A DNA stretch of 20,223 nucleotides, from the IMG/VR virus record IMGVR_UViG_3300009408_000045, positions 1 to 20,223 of that record; one strand, given 5' to 3'. The notes beneath the pieces are model-generated. The model did no database searches and had not been told where the DNA came from. It saw only the letters and a list, made by a program, of their open reading frames with translations. Positions 1 to 8,245 of this stretch are shown one piece after another (position 1 is the first letter of the stretch; each line of letters starts with the position of its first letter). The stretch comes from a virus. The translations under genes and the position numbers were made by a program.

Positions 1-239
1 ACACCCCAAGCTACACGCTTAAACATCGCTGAACGCTCACTACGGGCTTTCACACATTCTTTAAGGTCATCGGTTGACGGTAGTTCTTCAATGACGTGTT
101 CCATGTGCCTTAGTGTTTTAGGGTCTGGTGTTTGACCCAGAGTCTTCTCAATATCATTAAGCTTGCCATGATGTGTTTGAGTCATGGATGAAAGCTGTGC
201 AATCTTAATATCTTCGGCTCGCCGATTAAGTTCTGTCAT
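1..239 (-). CDS. Partial small late protein, C-terminus cut by window edge
   Basis: The reading frame opens at an ATG at 239 and stays open to the left edge, giving 79 residues. The start is supported by an AAGGAAC ribosome binding site five bases upstream. The visible part begins MTELNRRAEDIKIAQL, is polar and helical with likely short coiled-coil segments, and near the edge turns to MFKRVAWGV, which may be the beginning of a membrane segment. Small phage proteins with a helical N-terminus and a C-terminal membrane anchor are common near lysis cassettes, so a lysis-associated membrane protein is possible, but this is inference. It is the most distal visible gene of the leftward late block, separated from the upstream gene by 9 bases. 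Confidence 0.7.
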   Translation of the reverse strand, partial: MTELNRRAEDIKIAQLSSMTQTHHGKLNDIEKTLGQTPDPKTLRHMEHVIEELPSTDDLKECVKARSERSAMFKRVAWG

Positions 240-248
240 AACTGTTCC

Positions 249-689
249 TTATGGGTTGAATACAAACGATGCATTATAATACTCGCCTATTTTAATTTCT
301 TGCTTCCAAAATCTATGCCCAAACTTTACAAGGTACTTGCCGCCTTCATTGTAGTAGAAAAAGAACCTACACCCATCTTCAAATGTTACGATGGTTAGAT
401 GCCCCTTCACTTCAATAGTTTTAATAATACCTTCTGCATTCAAGGTATGACGTAATAGGTTGTTAGCTGGATTGCGTATACAGCTCCAATTATAGCAAGG
501 GAAGCATCTGACTAACCAGTGCTTAGCCTCCTTGTTCTTGTAAAGCTTGTCACCGCAATAGCCATCAACAGAGTTTCCCCATATTGAATAGCCAATACCT
601 GTATAACGTGCAAGGAAGTAGCCACCAAACATGCCAGCCATTGCAGCTATGAACCATGCTAGTGTGTATAAAGTGTAGCGTGCAATCAT
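249..689 (-). CDS. Small membrane-anchored phage protein of unknown function
   Basis: 146 residues. Residues about 7-27 are hydrophobic (LAWFIAAMAGMFGGYFLA) and look like one N-terminal membrane segment. A Cys/Trp-rich stretch follows (four Cys between about residues 45 and 70), then an RNPANN motif at about 72-77, and a beta-rich C-terminal half. A family of short phage membrane proteins carries a similar RNPANN word (I believe DUF7338-like, from memory and uncertain); no function is known to me. Its start overlaps the stop of the upstream chaperone-like gene by 4 bp, so it is probably translated by coupling. The position after the tail fibre and chaperone genes would suit a lysis or host-envelope role, but nothing in the sequence proves that. 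Confidence 0.75.
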   Translation of the reverse strand: MIARYTLYTLAWFIAAMAGMFGGYFLARYTGIGYSIWGNSVDGYCGDKLYKNKEAKHWLVRCFPCYNWSCIRNPANNLLRHTLNAEGIIKTIEVKGHLTIVTFEDGCRFFFYYNEGGKYLVKFGHRFWKQEIKIGEYYNASFVFNP

Positions 690-973
690 AACGGTTTAGG
701 TATGCGTGTTTTTTCGGCAGTGATAGCCTCCTTCCATGTTGTTGTGCCGTTTACCGCATCATGGTACTGCATATCCAGTTGTTCCTGTATAGTTGGATAC
801 ACTCTAGCACGCTGGTATTGTGTAGATGCTTGAGCTGCTTCTAAACGCAACACCTCCGCATCAATAGCTTTGCTCTCTGCTGCTGTAGGCTTCTTGCCAG
901 CGATGAAGACGTTGCCCTTATCATCTTGGTAACAGTCTTTATTCCATAGTGATTGAATCGCGTTTAGCTTCAT
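686..973 (-). CDS. Small tail-fibre-associated protein, putative tail assembly chaperone
   Basis: 95 residues. The N-terminal half includes a short KDCYQDDKGNVFIAGKKPT segment and a charged helix. The C-terminal half carries YPTIQEQLDMQYHDAVNG followed by TTWKEAI and a basic, Pro-containing tail. This YP-I-EQLDM-YHD-W pattern is common in small phage proteins encoded beside tail fibres (XkdW-like or tail-assembly-chaperone-like families). The gene follows the long fibre gene with a 4 bp start/stop overlap, which suggests a role in folding or attaching that fibre. The family likeness is recalled from pattern, so the chaperone role is a moderate-confidence inference. Confidence 0.7.
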   Translation of the reverse strand: MKLNAIQSLWNKDCYQDDKGNVFIAGKKPTAAESKAIDAEVLRLEAAQASTQYQRARVYPTIQEQLDMQYHDAVNGTTTWKEAITAEKTRIPKPL

Positions 974-2322
974 GCTGCAATCTCCGTGATGATAATTTCT
1001 GATACGCCCGTTTCAGCACCTGCTATAAAACATCTATTTGTCCAGCAGGTTCTAGCGTACGAACCACTAGCAACAAGTGAGAACGTAGTAGCTACACCTG
1101 CTGTAGAGCCACTTGCGTCTAATGTGGAAAGTGTCATGCTTTCTGGTGTCGAGCTATCATTCGAACCGTTGTCGTGCGTTTGCGCACCTAGTGCAATACC
1201 TTGCATGTTTGACGTTGATGGGTTATTAACTCTTACACCGTCACGTAATACGTTAAACACATTATCCCATTGAACAGCCATTTCACCAAACCATCGCATT
1301 TCGATTATGAATTTTGAGCTATTACCCTTTGGTGTTATTGCTAATTGGAAGTCACTGCCCGCGCCTAGCTGGGTGTCTGTCGTGCCTATGGCTTGACTGC
1401 CTTGTGTTGTGATTGTCTTGCCTACTACTTGTAGGATTTTACCACCACCACCTAAAGCACTCCAAGCTGCACCATCCCATACTTCCATACTTCCAAGTGT
1501 AGTGTTCCAGCGTTGGTAGCCTACTGCTGGAGTTCCATCACGTTGGGCTGTAGTGCCTACTGGTATAATTGCACTTCCAGAAGCGCTTGTCTCAGTAATC
1601 TTGGCAGCCCAAGTACCGTTTGCTTGCTTCACATTGGTTGGGCGACCTGCTGCTACTTCGGCTGCTGCACCTGCTGAAAGCTCAACTACTTCTGTGTTGA
1701 TATCGAGTGTGGCCTTCAAATTAAGGGCTGTCTGTTGTGCTGTAGACACAGGCTTATTAACATCGCTTGTGTTATCAGCATTACCTAGTCCTACGTCTAC
1801 CTTTGTAACGGCATGAGGGTTGCCTGTAACTGTAGAAGTATGTGCTTTATTAGCCGCAACATCTGTATTAACAGACACAGTTGCCTGAAAGTCTGTGGTG
1901 TCTGCTGCCACATGCGTATGCGCTGTAGCTGCCGCTTCCACAGCCTCCACTGTAATACCGTTAGTGTATAATAACTGACTAATACCTTGTACAACAGCTA
2001 CACCTACTGTCCCTGCGTGCTTAATTGTAAGTGTAAAGCTACCTGTAGTTAAGTTATCCACAACAAAGGACTGTGCCACGTTATTAGGTACAATGATAGC
2101 CACATTAGCTGTCAACGTCCCTGTAATGTCAAAGGAGTTGTTGCTGAACTGTGAGGTTGTTAGTGTTACATCAGTGTTAGTGACAGCTAAGCCCAAACTC
2201 CCTGTGGACAATGCCCCCACTTGCTCTGCTGTAACACTGTGAGGGTTGTCTACAGCCCCTACGTGAGAAGCTACTCCGCTAATTGCAGAAGTTGTCTGTG
2301 TTGTTGGTGTTAGCGTTGCCAT
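970..2322 (-). CDS. Tail fibre protein
   Basis: 450 residues. Two copies of the fibre motif NPH-x-VT are visible (NPHSVTAEQVGAL near residue 27 and NPHAVTKVDVGLGNADNTS near residue 168), the second continuing into VNKPVSTAQQTAL, a pattern typical of phage side-fibre shafts. Around residues 255-295 lies a stalk segment (GTPAVGYQRWNTTLGSMEVW, ending in GGGG) common in phage fibres. The remaining C-terminal region of about 155 residues is beta-rich, Ser/Thr/Gly-rich and likely the receptor-binding head. It begins 1 bp inside the stop of the preceding ejection-protein gene (TAATG junction) and is followed by a chaperone-like gene. Role: virion fibre that contacts the host surface; the receptor is not deducible. 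Confidence 0.88.
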   Translation of the reverse strand: MATLTPTTQTTSAISGVASHVGAVDNPHSVTAEQVGALSTGSLGLAVTNTDVTLTTSQFSNNSFDITGTLTANVAIIVPNNVAQSFVVDNLTTGSFTLTIKHAGTVGVAVVQGISQLLYTNGITVEAVEAAATAHTHVAADTTDFQATVSVNTDVAANKAHTSTVTGNPHAVTKVDVGLGNADNTSDVNKPVSTAQQTALNLKATLDINTEVVELSAGAAAEVAAGRPTNVKQANGTWAAKITETSASGSAIIPVGTTAQRDGTPAVGYQRWNTTLGSMEVWDGAAWSALGGGGKILQVVGKTITTQGSQAIGTTDTQLGAGSDFQLAITPKGNSSKFIIEMRWFGEMAVQWDNVFNVLRDGVRVNNPSTSNMQGIALGAQTHDNGSNDSSTPESMTLSTLDASGSTAGVATTFSLVASGSYARTCWTNRCFIAGAETGVSEIIITEIAA

Positions 2323-4931
2323 TATTGTTGCCCTCTCTCATCTAAGGCAGTTAGACCTGCTATAGCTGTAGGTGTAGATATAGCCCACCGAAGGAACAAA
2401 CTTGACTCAGGGTCTTTCTTAGCAAGCTTCAATAACTTCTGCGCTCCATCTGGTGTAAGCATAAGATTTTTTAAGTCTTTTTTTAGCCCTATCCTTGTAA
2501 AATACTCTTGCCCAGCATCATTGATACGGATAGATTTCCATAATGTACTACCAAGCCTTGCTATCAAGAACCCTTTTATCTTAGCAGGTGTGTCAAGGTC
2601 TCTGAATAGGCTGTCAAACTGCCGTAGCCTCTGTCCCCTATCTGCTAAAGGTTTCTTTAAGTTGCTTGCTAAGAAAGACAGGTCAGATAGGTGCGCTGCA
2701 TCTGTCAACTTTGAGCCATATTTCTGTAAATCCGCTAGTAGCCTAGTATCTGTACGAACCTCTCCAGTGCCACCTGTCATAATGTTGTCAAGCATTGTTG
2801 CTCGCAGTCTGTCGAACTCTATACGAGGGACTTCCCCTGACAGTTTATTAAGGGCATCTACCTCTTGCCCCATTCTGCCTGACGTTAGCAAGTTCTTAAT
2901 ATGTCGTGGTTCACTACTAAAGCCGAACTTAGCAAATGCCATTTTATCTACTGCATCCTTAGAGAGTCTTAGCCCATTCACTTCTGCTGCCGTTGCTGCT
3001 AAATTCTTATACTTATCTAACACACCTAACGTGCCTAAGAGTTCTTCGTTATGCCCCTTAGATAGAAATGCCTTTATGTTCTCCTCAGTAACTCTCCCAC
3101 CACTAGCACTTGCTCGGATAGAGGCTTTAATGGCGTTATCCATAACCTGCACAACATCCTCCTTACTAGCCCCTAGCAGTCTCCCAAGCGCAGACTCTGT
3201 GAAATCTAAAAGTACTTTTGTGTCTGTAACTGGGCGCTCTCCGAATAAGAACTTCTGAGTAAGCTGCTCTGGTGCAGCGGCAATTTTGCCATCCTTCCCT
3301 CGCTTAAAAACTCCTACAATAGACTTGATAGCCTTAAAGCCTTCAATCTCTTTGTACACCTTGTTGGCTGTCTTCAACTCCTCAGAGCCATGCTTGTCTA
3401 TCACCCTAGTAATTGCAGAGCCTAACTGTGCAAGCTCTGCTGCCTGACCTTTTTTACCTGCAATGTTAGCAGCCTCAACAGAGTCGTTTATCATAGTCCT
3501 AATGGTCTTTAAGCTCCCTGCCGTCATACTTGCAACCTTGTCTTTAACAAGCTCTCCAGCAGTGTCTAACACACCTGCAACTTCTGAATGCCCTTTAACC
3601 TCAGCGATAAGCACCTCTTTGACAGTTTTAACAGGCGCAGATATAGCTTTCGCACTCACTGGTGCGTTTTTAGACACATTAGAGACTGCCTCAATAATCT
3701 CCTTCTTACCAGCTTCGAGGGACTCCATAGGGGATGTCTTACCATAGAGAACATCAGTAGCTTCCTTACCTCTTGCTGCTATGTTGTCAAGAAGGTCAAA
3801 TATAGCTGCGCTAGCTTTAGTAGCATTCTCCCCGTCTAAGGAAGAAGATATTGCCTCGTCCAGTTGAAAAATCCTCTCTATATATTGGTTTTTCAAGTCG
3901 CCAACGATAGAGGAAGCTTCCCCTGCTGAAATCCTAGTATCTGTTACGGCATCCGTCACTCGCTGAATAGCCCCAACTGTCTCCTCGGTAAACCTTGTGG
4001 CTACGGTTGGGTCTCCAAGAGCATTCCCTAAGTCCTTCGTTAAGTTAATGTATTTAGCATCCTTTGTCGCATCTGCAAGCGTGGCTTGCACACCATGCTG
4101 TAAAGATAGGTTAATATCATTAGAAAACTCTTGGAGCTGCTCTGGAGTGAACCTTTCCCGTAAATCCGCAGAGATAACTTCCTCAGCTCTGTTCAACTTG
4201 TCAAAAGACAAGGATTTATTAACTTGTTTATATAATGCAGGGGCACTTACTACACTAGCAGTAATCCCTGCCACTGTGCCTAATAGAGAGCTGTCTGTTA
4301 CACCCTCCACTACTTGAGAAACTACATCCGCTTCCCCAGCTAATAAAGACTCTGCAACAACAATTCTGTCTGGACTACTCTTGATAGAGTCTAAGAGTTT
4401 GCCAGCCGTCCGCTTAACCCTAGAGCCGCTGCCTACCATACGCTTCACTACTTCTTTCCCTACAACGGCTGCTGGGGCAGCTACAACACTTCCTAAACCT
4501 ATGCCTGTCCCAAAAGCCTCTCCAACCTGTTGTAAGGATTTCGTCCTCCCTCCTAGCCTTTCAAGACCTGCTTGAAACTCCTCTCCACCTTGCTTAAAGA
4601 AATCAGACACTCCGTTAGGTGCTAACCCTGCACCAGAAGCTATAAACTCTGGGGTATCAAAAGCTGCTTGCTTATAAGCCCCACCTAGAAAACTGGCTGT
4701 GGGGTCTATAGCTGTCTGTACAGCATTAAGAGGCTCTAGCGCTGCTTGTGGGAACGCCTCGGTATTTATTGGGGCATCCCCTTCTGCTGTAGGCAGCCCA
4801 TCTGCCGTTTGGATGCTAGGGGCTGTGGGAGACGCGCCACCTTGAAGTACCTGTGCTATGTCAGAATCAGACATATCTACTGGGAACTCAATGATTTCCC
4901 CATTAAATTCTATTTCTTGGAAATCTGCCAT
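2322..4931 (-). CDS. Large internal virion (DNA ejection) protein
   Basis: 869 residues, the largest gene here. It opens with a short module (FNGEIIEFPVDMSDSDIAQVL, residues about 9-30) of a type often found at the N-terminus of podovirus internal virion proteins. The remainder is mostly Ala/Lys/Glu-rich helix with Gly/Ala-rich patches near residues 135-165 and 200-235 that may insert into membranes. I see no lysozyme or transglycosylase motif. It is the third in a run of three genes (267, 395 and 869 residues), the size order expected of podovirus ejection proteins such as P22 gp7/gp20/gp16 or T7 gp14/gp15/gp16. Its start overlaps the stop of the 395-residue gene by 1 bp. Assignment rests on context and composition, not on clear homology. 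Confidence 0.78.
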   Translation of the reverse strand: MADFQEIEFNGEIIEFPVDMSDSDIAQVLQGGASPTAPSIQTADGLPTAEGDAPINTEAFPQAALEPLNAVQTAIDPTASFLGGAYKQAAFDTPEFIASGAGLAPNGVSDFFKQGGEEFQAGLERLGGRTKSLQQVGEAFGTGIGLGSVVAAPAAVVGKEVVKRMVGSGSRVKRTAGKLLDSIKSSPDRIVVAESLLAGEADVVSQVVEGVTDSSLLGTVAGITASVVSAPALYKQVNKSLSFDKLNRAEEVISADLRERFTPEQLQEFSNDINLSLQHGVQATLADATKDAKYINLTKDLGNALGDPTVATRFTEETVGAIQRVTDAVTDTRISAGEASSIVGDLKNQYIERIFQLDEAISSSLDGENATKASAAIFDLLDNIAARGKEATDVLYGKTSPMESLEAGKKEIIEAVSNVSKNAPVSAKAISAPVKTVKEVLIAEVKGHSEVAGVLDTAGELVKDKVASMTAGSLKTIRTMINDSVEAANIAGKKGQAAELAQLGSAITRVIDKHGSEELKTANKVYKEIEGFKAIKSIVGVFKRGKDGKIAAAPEQLTQKFLFGERPVTDTKVLLDFTESALGRLLGASKEDVVQVMDNAIKASIRASASGGRVTEENIKAFLSKGHNEELLGTLGVLDKYKNLAATAAEVNGLRLSKDAVDKMAFAKFGFSSEPRHIKNLLTSGRMGQEVDALNKLSGEVPRIEFDRLRATMLDNIMTGGTGEVRTDTRLLADLQKYGSKLTDAAHLSDLSFLASNLKKPLADRGQRLRQFDSLFRDLDTPAKIKGFLIARLGSTLWKSIRINDAGQEYFTRIGLKKDLKNLMLTPDGAQKLLKLAKKDPESSLFLRWAISTPTAIAGLTALDERGQQ

Positions 4932-6118
4932 TACTTAACTACCTCAAATTTACCAGTAGTTAGATTATAACGCTTCCTTACAGGAGCAGTTGTTTCTTGT
5001 GTAACCTTGTCACTACTTCCTTCCAACCACTTCCGTAGCTCAGGGGAGACGCCCTTACCAAACTGCTGATTAAGTGTCTTTGCGCCTTTACCAAACAGCG
5101 CTGTATTATTCTGTAGTGTACTAGAATGCTTATCAAAGATTGTTTTAGCAGCCCTGTGTATAGCTGCCCTGACATTTGGAGTAGACCCCCAAGAGCCTAA
5201 GATAGCGTCTGTAATCAGTCCCATATCTTTGTCTGACAGTTTTGCCAAACTCTGCCCCTGAGCAGATGCCCATGATAGAATCAGAGCTTTAGCCTTAGCC
5301 TTACCTTCATCTGTAGCCAGCTTAGGGTTGTTAGAAGCTAGTACAGCGTTGTCAATAGCAGTCTCAACACTACCTGCATCACCTTTGAAGTAATGTGATA
5401 AGGTTTTCCTACCTTCTGTCACTTCTTGAGTTAGTAATTGTGCCAAGCCCTTAGAAGACCCTACTGTTGTCAGGGTATCTTTCCCTTTAGCTAAGGACTC
5501 ATCAAAAGCCTTTGCCGACTTGCCGAAGGATAGTACATTCGAGGACTGCTGAGAGAGGTCTAAAATCTGCTTAGGTGTTAGTCGTGAAGCCTCGTTATCC
5601 TTGACTGCTGCCTGATTAGCTCTCTTAATATTAGCTAGCTCAATCCTATCCTGCTGCTTAAGCCCTCGCACTCTGTCAGCCTCTGCTCGCTTATCTTTCA
5701 AAAGGGCTGCTGCTGCCTTCGTAGAGGCGTCTCGCTCCTGTTTCTTACCTTTAAGTGTATCTTTTCGCAGCCCTAGTGTTTCGCCAAACTGCTCTTGCTG
5801 CACTTTAACCTTTTCAGCAGCCAGTGCTAAGTCTTCCTGCCTATTCTGTGCAGCTAGGTCAAGAGCTGCACCTTCCTTCGCCTGCTGATATTGTGCTACA
5901 GCATCACTATAAGCCGCTTTGTTTATATCAGCTTCCTTTTTAGCCCTATTGAAGTCGTACTGTGCGGCTAAGTTGCCAAATACGTCAAATGCTCCTCCAT
6001 TGCCTTTGAAGGCAAACTGCTCAGGGGTCACAGAGGTTGTGCCAAAGGCAGAAAGCTGTGGAGGGGTTAAGTTTGTAAAAGCGTTAAGAGCTTTTTGTGA
6101 TTCGTTTAATGTTGGCAT
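4931..6118 (-). CDS. Internal virion / DNA ejection protein, helical
   Basis: 395 residues, dominated by Ala/Gln/Lys/Glu-rich helix. Residues about 50-190 form a long likely coiled coil (for example KKEADINKAAYSDAVAQYQQ and KVKVQQEQFGETL-like stretches). The C-terminal half is more globular and ends in a Thr/Val-rich tail. No catalytic motif is visible. It starts 33 bp after the end of the 267-residue internal-protein gene and its stop shares one base with the ATG of the 869-residue gene. Position and composition fit the middle member of a podovirus ejection-protein set, which leaves the capsid with the DNA and builds a channel across the host envelope. The role is inferred from synteny. Confidence 0.75.
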   Translation of the reverse strand: MPTLNESQKALNAFTNLTPPQLSAFGTTSVTPEQFAFKGNGGAFDVFGNLAAQYDFNRAKKEADINKAAYSDAVAQYQQAKEGAALDLAAQNRQEDLALAAEKVKVQQEQFGETLGLRKDTLKGKKQERDASTKAAAALLKDKRAEADRVRGLKQQDRIELANIKRANQAAVKDNEASRLTPKQILDLSQQSSNVLSFGKSAKAFDESLAKGKDTLTTVGSSKGLAQLLTQEVTEGRKTLSHYFKGDAGSVETAIDNAVLASNNPKLATDEGKAKAKALILSWASAQGQSLAKLSDKDMGLITDAILGSWGSTPNVRAAIHRAAKTIFDKHSSTLQNNTALFGKGAKTLNQQFGKGVSPELRKWLEGSSDKVTQETTAPVRKRYNLTTGKFEVVK

Positions 6119-6151
6119 ATTAGCTCCTAATTAAATACGTGCAGTGATGTA

Positions 6152-6955
6152 TCAAGGCTGCGTTCCACCATTAGCAGGTGTTTTTTTGTATCTGTCGGCG
6201 ATAGAGTTCCCAGCTTTAAACCCAGCAGCAGCCCCACTTGTCAAGTTCTGCAAATTACGGGTAGAGATTGCTTGAGATTGTCCACTGGCAGCAAGAGCAT
6301 TAGATACAGCACTATTACCTGCTTGCTGTGAAGAAGATACATTACCAAGTCTTGCAGCTTCTGCGGCTGATTGGGCAGAGAACATGTTCTGCACATCCTG
6401 CTGAGAGAGTCCTTGCAAGAACCCAGCTTCTGCCTGTTTAACACCAGCGTCCTGTACAGCCATATCCCTACCTCCAATAACAGCTTGGTCACGTAAAGCT
6501 GCTGTCTGTTGGTTAGCAAATTGTTGGCGTAAAGCTTGTTGCATGATAGCCCCACTAGAGCCTGTAAGCCCTGTAGCGCCTATCTGAGCCTGTAGGCTCT
6601 GCTGTTGTTGAGCTTGCTGTTGCTGTAGTTGTGGTAAACGACTGCCTAAGTAAGCTTGTTGATACTGGGAGGCTGCTGCTGGGTCAACCCCTAAGCCACC
6701 TGCCACTAAGCCCCCTAGCTGTGAGCGAGCGTCTGTTGTTGTCTGTGCTGTCCCTGCTACTGGATTGTAAGTGAAGTCTTTACTTGTCGCAGTGCCTAGA
6801 GGGGATGTGAATGTCCTTGCGTCTACCCTTGCTCGCTCTGCGGCAGCTTGCCTTGCTGCCCTGTCCGCTGCTCGATTAGCAGCCGATGCTGATTTGTTAG
6901 CACTGTAAATGCTTCCTGCTGCTCCTACTGCGGCAGCCGCTACGCCCCAAGGCAT
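6152..6955 (-). CDS. Internal virion / DNA transfer protein, Ala/Gln-rich
   Basis: 267 residues. The N-terminus is small and hydrophobic (MPWGVAAAAVGAAGSIYSA) and runs into an Ala/Arg-rich helix. A Gln-rich tract follows at about 110-130 (LPQLQQQQAQQQQSLQAQ), then repeated Gln/Ala/Ser helices up to a basic tail. Podovirus internal proteins (P22 gp7-like, T7 gp14-like) often have this small-residue N-terminal membrane-active segment and low-complexity helices. The gene is the first of three consecutive ejection-type genes. Its ATG shares one base with the stop of the 2-oxoglutarate oxygenase gene, so the oxygenase is physically tied to virion-gene expression. Confidence 0.75.
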   Translation of the reverse strand: MPWGVAAAAVGAAGSIYSANKSASAANRAADRAARQAAAERARVDARTFTSPLGTATSKDFTYNPVAGTAQTTTDARSQLGGLVAGGLGVDPAAASQYQQAYLGSRLPQLQQQQAQQQQSLQAQIGATGLTGSSGAIMQQALRQQFANQQTAALRDQAVIGGRDMAVQDAGVKQAEAGFLQGLSQQDVQNMFSAQSAAEAARLGNVSSSQQAGNSAVSNALAASGQSQAISTRNLQNLTSGAAAGFKAGNSIADRYKKTPANGGTQP

Positions 6956-7512
6956 TACTTAGCTCCCTTGTTTGTTTCAATACAAATAATCATAGTAATC
7001 CTATCCTCGTCACTCTCATTAGTCACCCAATGAGTTTCTTGATTGTTAAACCAGTATAAATCACCAGTCTCTGTTTCTAAAGAGCCTTCCTCAAAATGAA
7101 AGGCTTGCCCTTCTGCCGCTGCAATCTGCAATGCAAACTTATCAAAGTGTTCTGCATGCCACCCACCATCTACATGAGGCTGACATGTGCAGCCAGCAGG
7201 GATGCGTGTAATTAACACTCCACCAAGACGTTCCCCTTCTACTAACCTCATAACATCGAACACAATGTCTTTTATCTGAGGGAGAGCTGAATATGCAGGA
7301 TACCAGACAGCTTCATGCTCATTATTAAACTCTGCCAAGTCGCCATTGTAGTTGCTAAAGTCATTATAACGCACCCAAATATCATCTAGCCCATTATGTG
7401 CATATTGCTCTAGGCGAGCTTTTTGTTGATTCCATAAGAAAGGTTTTTTATGTAACTCTTGTACTAGACCAGAAACGTCCACACCCTTTAATAGCAGTTG
7501 CATATTCTTCAT
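6955..7512 (-). CDS. 2-oxoglutarate/Fe(II) dioxygenase, aspartyl/asparaginyl hydroxylase-like
   Basis: 185 residues. The facial triad of this superfamily is visible as H113 and D115 in QPHVDGGWH and the distal H161 in GDLYWFNNQETHWVTNES. R171, ten residues after the distal His (DEDRITMII), sits where these enzymes bind the 2-oxoglutarate carboxylate. The arrangement GDLYWFNN-x3-H-x-V-x-N-x-SDEDR is typical of the aspartyl/asparaginyl beta-hydroxylase family. Expected chemistry is hydroxylation of a protein side chain or small molecule using O2 and 2-oxoglutarate; the substrate is unknown. It overlaps the sulfotransferase-like gene upstream and an ejection-protein gene downstream by 1 bp each, so it is made with virion proteins. 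All catalytic residues are intact. The first residues may be optional because an in-frame Met follows at codon 4. Confidence 0.88.
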   Translation of the reverse strand: MKNMQLLLKGVDVSGLVQELHKKPFLWNQQKARLEQYAHNGLDDIWVRYNDFSNYNGDLAEFNNEHEAVWYPAYSALPQIKDIVFDVMRLVEGERLGGVLITRIPAGCTCQPHVDGGWHAEHFDKFALQIAAAEGQAFHFEEGSLETETGDLYWFNNQETHWVTNESDEDRITMIICIETNKGAK

Positions 7513-7991
7513 TAGACACTCTCCATCATCTTGAGAGACTCTAGGTTGTAGTCTCTGAACTCATCTGTGATTACAAAATCTCTTAGTTGTAAATATCTTA
7601 CTTCATTAAAAACATCATTAGGGCGTAGATACTCCCAAACACCTCTTGCTACTCCTGCGTCTGAAACTACCCTCTCAAAATCTACACTTGGGTATTCAAG
7701 GCTATCAAACTTCTCTAAACTCTCTGCACTCATCTCAGGCATTCCTAAGCAGTTCAGTGAACTATTAACATCTTTAACACTGCGTAACACTTTCAGTGTA
7801 GGGCATTTGAGGGATTCTATGAAATAAGGGATTAAGTAAGCCCCTGTACACACTATGCTCTTAAGGTTCAAGACATCTTTAGGAGGAAGCCTCCCGAAAG
7901 GGTCGTGAATACACGTATCTTCGTCTGTGGACAACCAGTTAGCCATCCAAGCCGTTCCGCTTCTTGGTAGCCCTATCACACATAAATTCAT
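7512..7991 (-). CDS. Sulfotransferase-like P-loop protein
   Basis: 159 residues. The N-terminus has VIGLPRSGTAWMANWL (residues 5-20), closely resembling the PAPS-binding 5'-phosphosulfate loop of sulfotransferases (PRSGTTWL). A second match is KVLRSVKDVNSS, where R70 and S78 have the Arg-x7-Ser spacing of the 3'-phosphate-binding site. Known members transfer sulfate from PAPS to sugars, tyrosines or small molecules. At 159 residues it is much shorter than most cytosolic sulfotransferases (roughly 250-300), so it may be a minimal or degenerate version or another P-loop enzyme such as a nucleotide kinase. A His-Asp-Pro-Phe-Gly stretch (29-33) may contribute to the active site. It overlaps the 85-residue gene by 4 bp and the oxygenase gene by 1 bp. 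Confidence 0.72.
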   Translation of the reverse strand: MNLCVIGLPRSGTAWMANWLSTDEDTCIHDPFGRLPPKDVLNLKSIVCTGAYLIPYFIESLKCPTLKVLRSVKDVNSSLNCLGMPEMSAESLEKFDSLEYPSVDFERVVSDAGVARGVWEYLRPNDVFNEVRYLQLRDFVITDEFRDYNLESLKMMESV

Positions 7992-8245
7992 CTCAAAGCC
8001 CGTAGCGTTGACTGTGTGGCTTCCTGTAGTGCTTCTGCAACCACGTTACGGCTCGACTCTGCACTTGCTGCAACTGAACGAAGCTGCTTACTGTTCTCAA
8101 GTAGCATAACTGGAATCATAACTTGGGAACACTCCCAAACATCCTCATCCTTTCCAGTGTTAGGGTTAACCCCTCTATACTGTTGAAAGAACATACATTC
8201 GTGCTTAGTACATTTCTTTGCGGTAAATCCACATTTCCTTGCCAT
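7988..8245 (-). CDS. Small Cys-containing phage protein, possible metal-binding N-terminus
   Basis: 85 residues. Four Cys occur in the first 39 residues (C5, C12, C17, C39) around CGFTAKKCTKHECMFFQQY, with His15 nearby. The spacing could hold a zinc ion or an iron-sulfur cluster. The middle (GVNPNTGKDEDVWECSQVM) resembles small phage proteins I recall that share the words NPNTG and a Trp-x-Cys, with no known function. The C-terminal half is a helix ending in LQEATQSTLRALR. It lies between the collar-fibre gene (1 bp overlap) and the sulfotransferase-like gene (4 bp overlap), and so may be a virion component or a partner of the two enzymes. No function can be assigned. Confidence 0.72.
   Translation of the reverse strand: MARKCGFTAKKCTKHECMFFQQYRGVNPNTGKDEDVWECSQVMIPVMLLENSKQLRSVAASAESSRNVVAEALQEATQSTLRALR

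Noticed and set aside
2521-3258. 245-codon open frame on the plus strand
   Set aside because: It is antisense to the 869-residue internal virion gene, has no ribosome binding site and its composition follows the opposite strand's codons.
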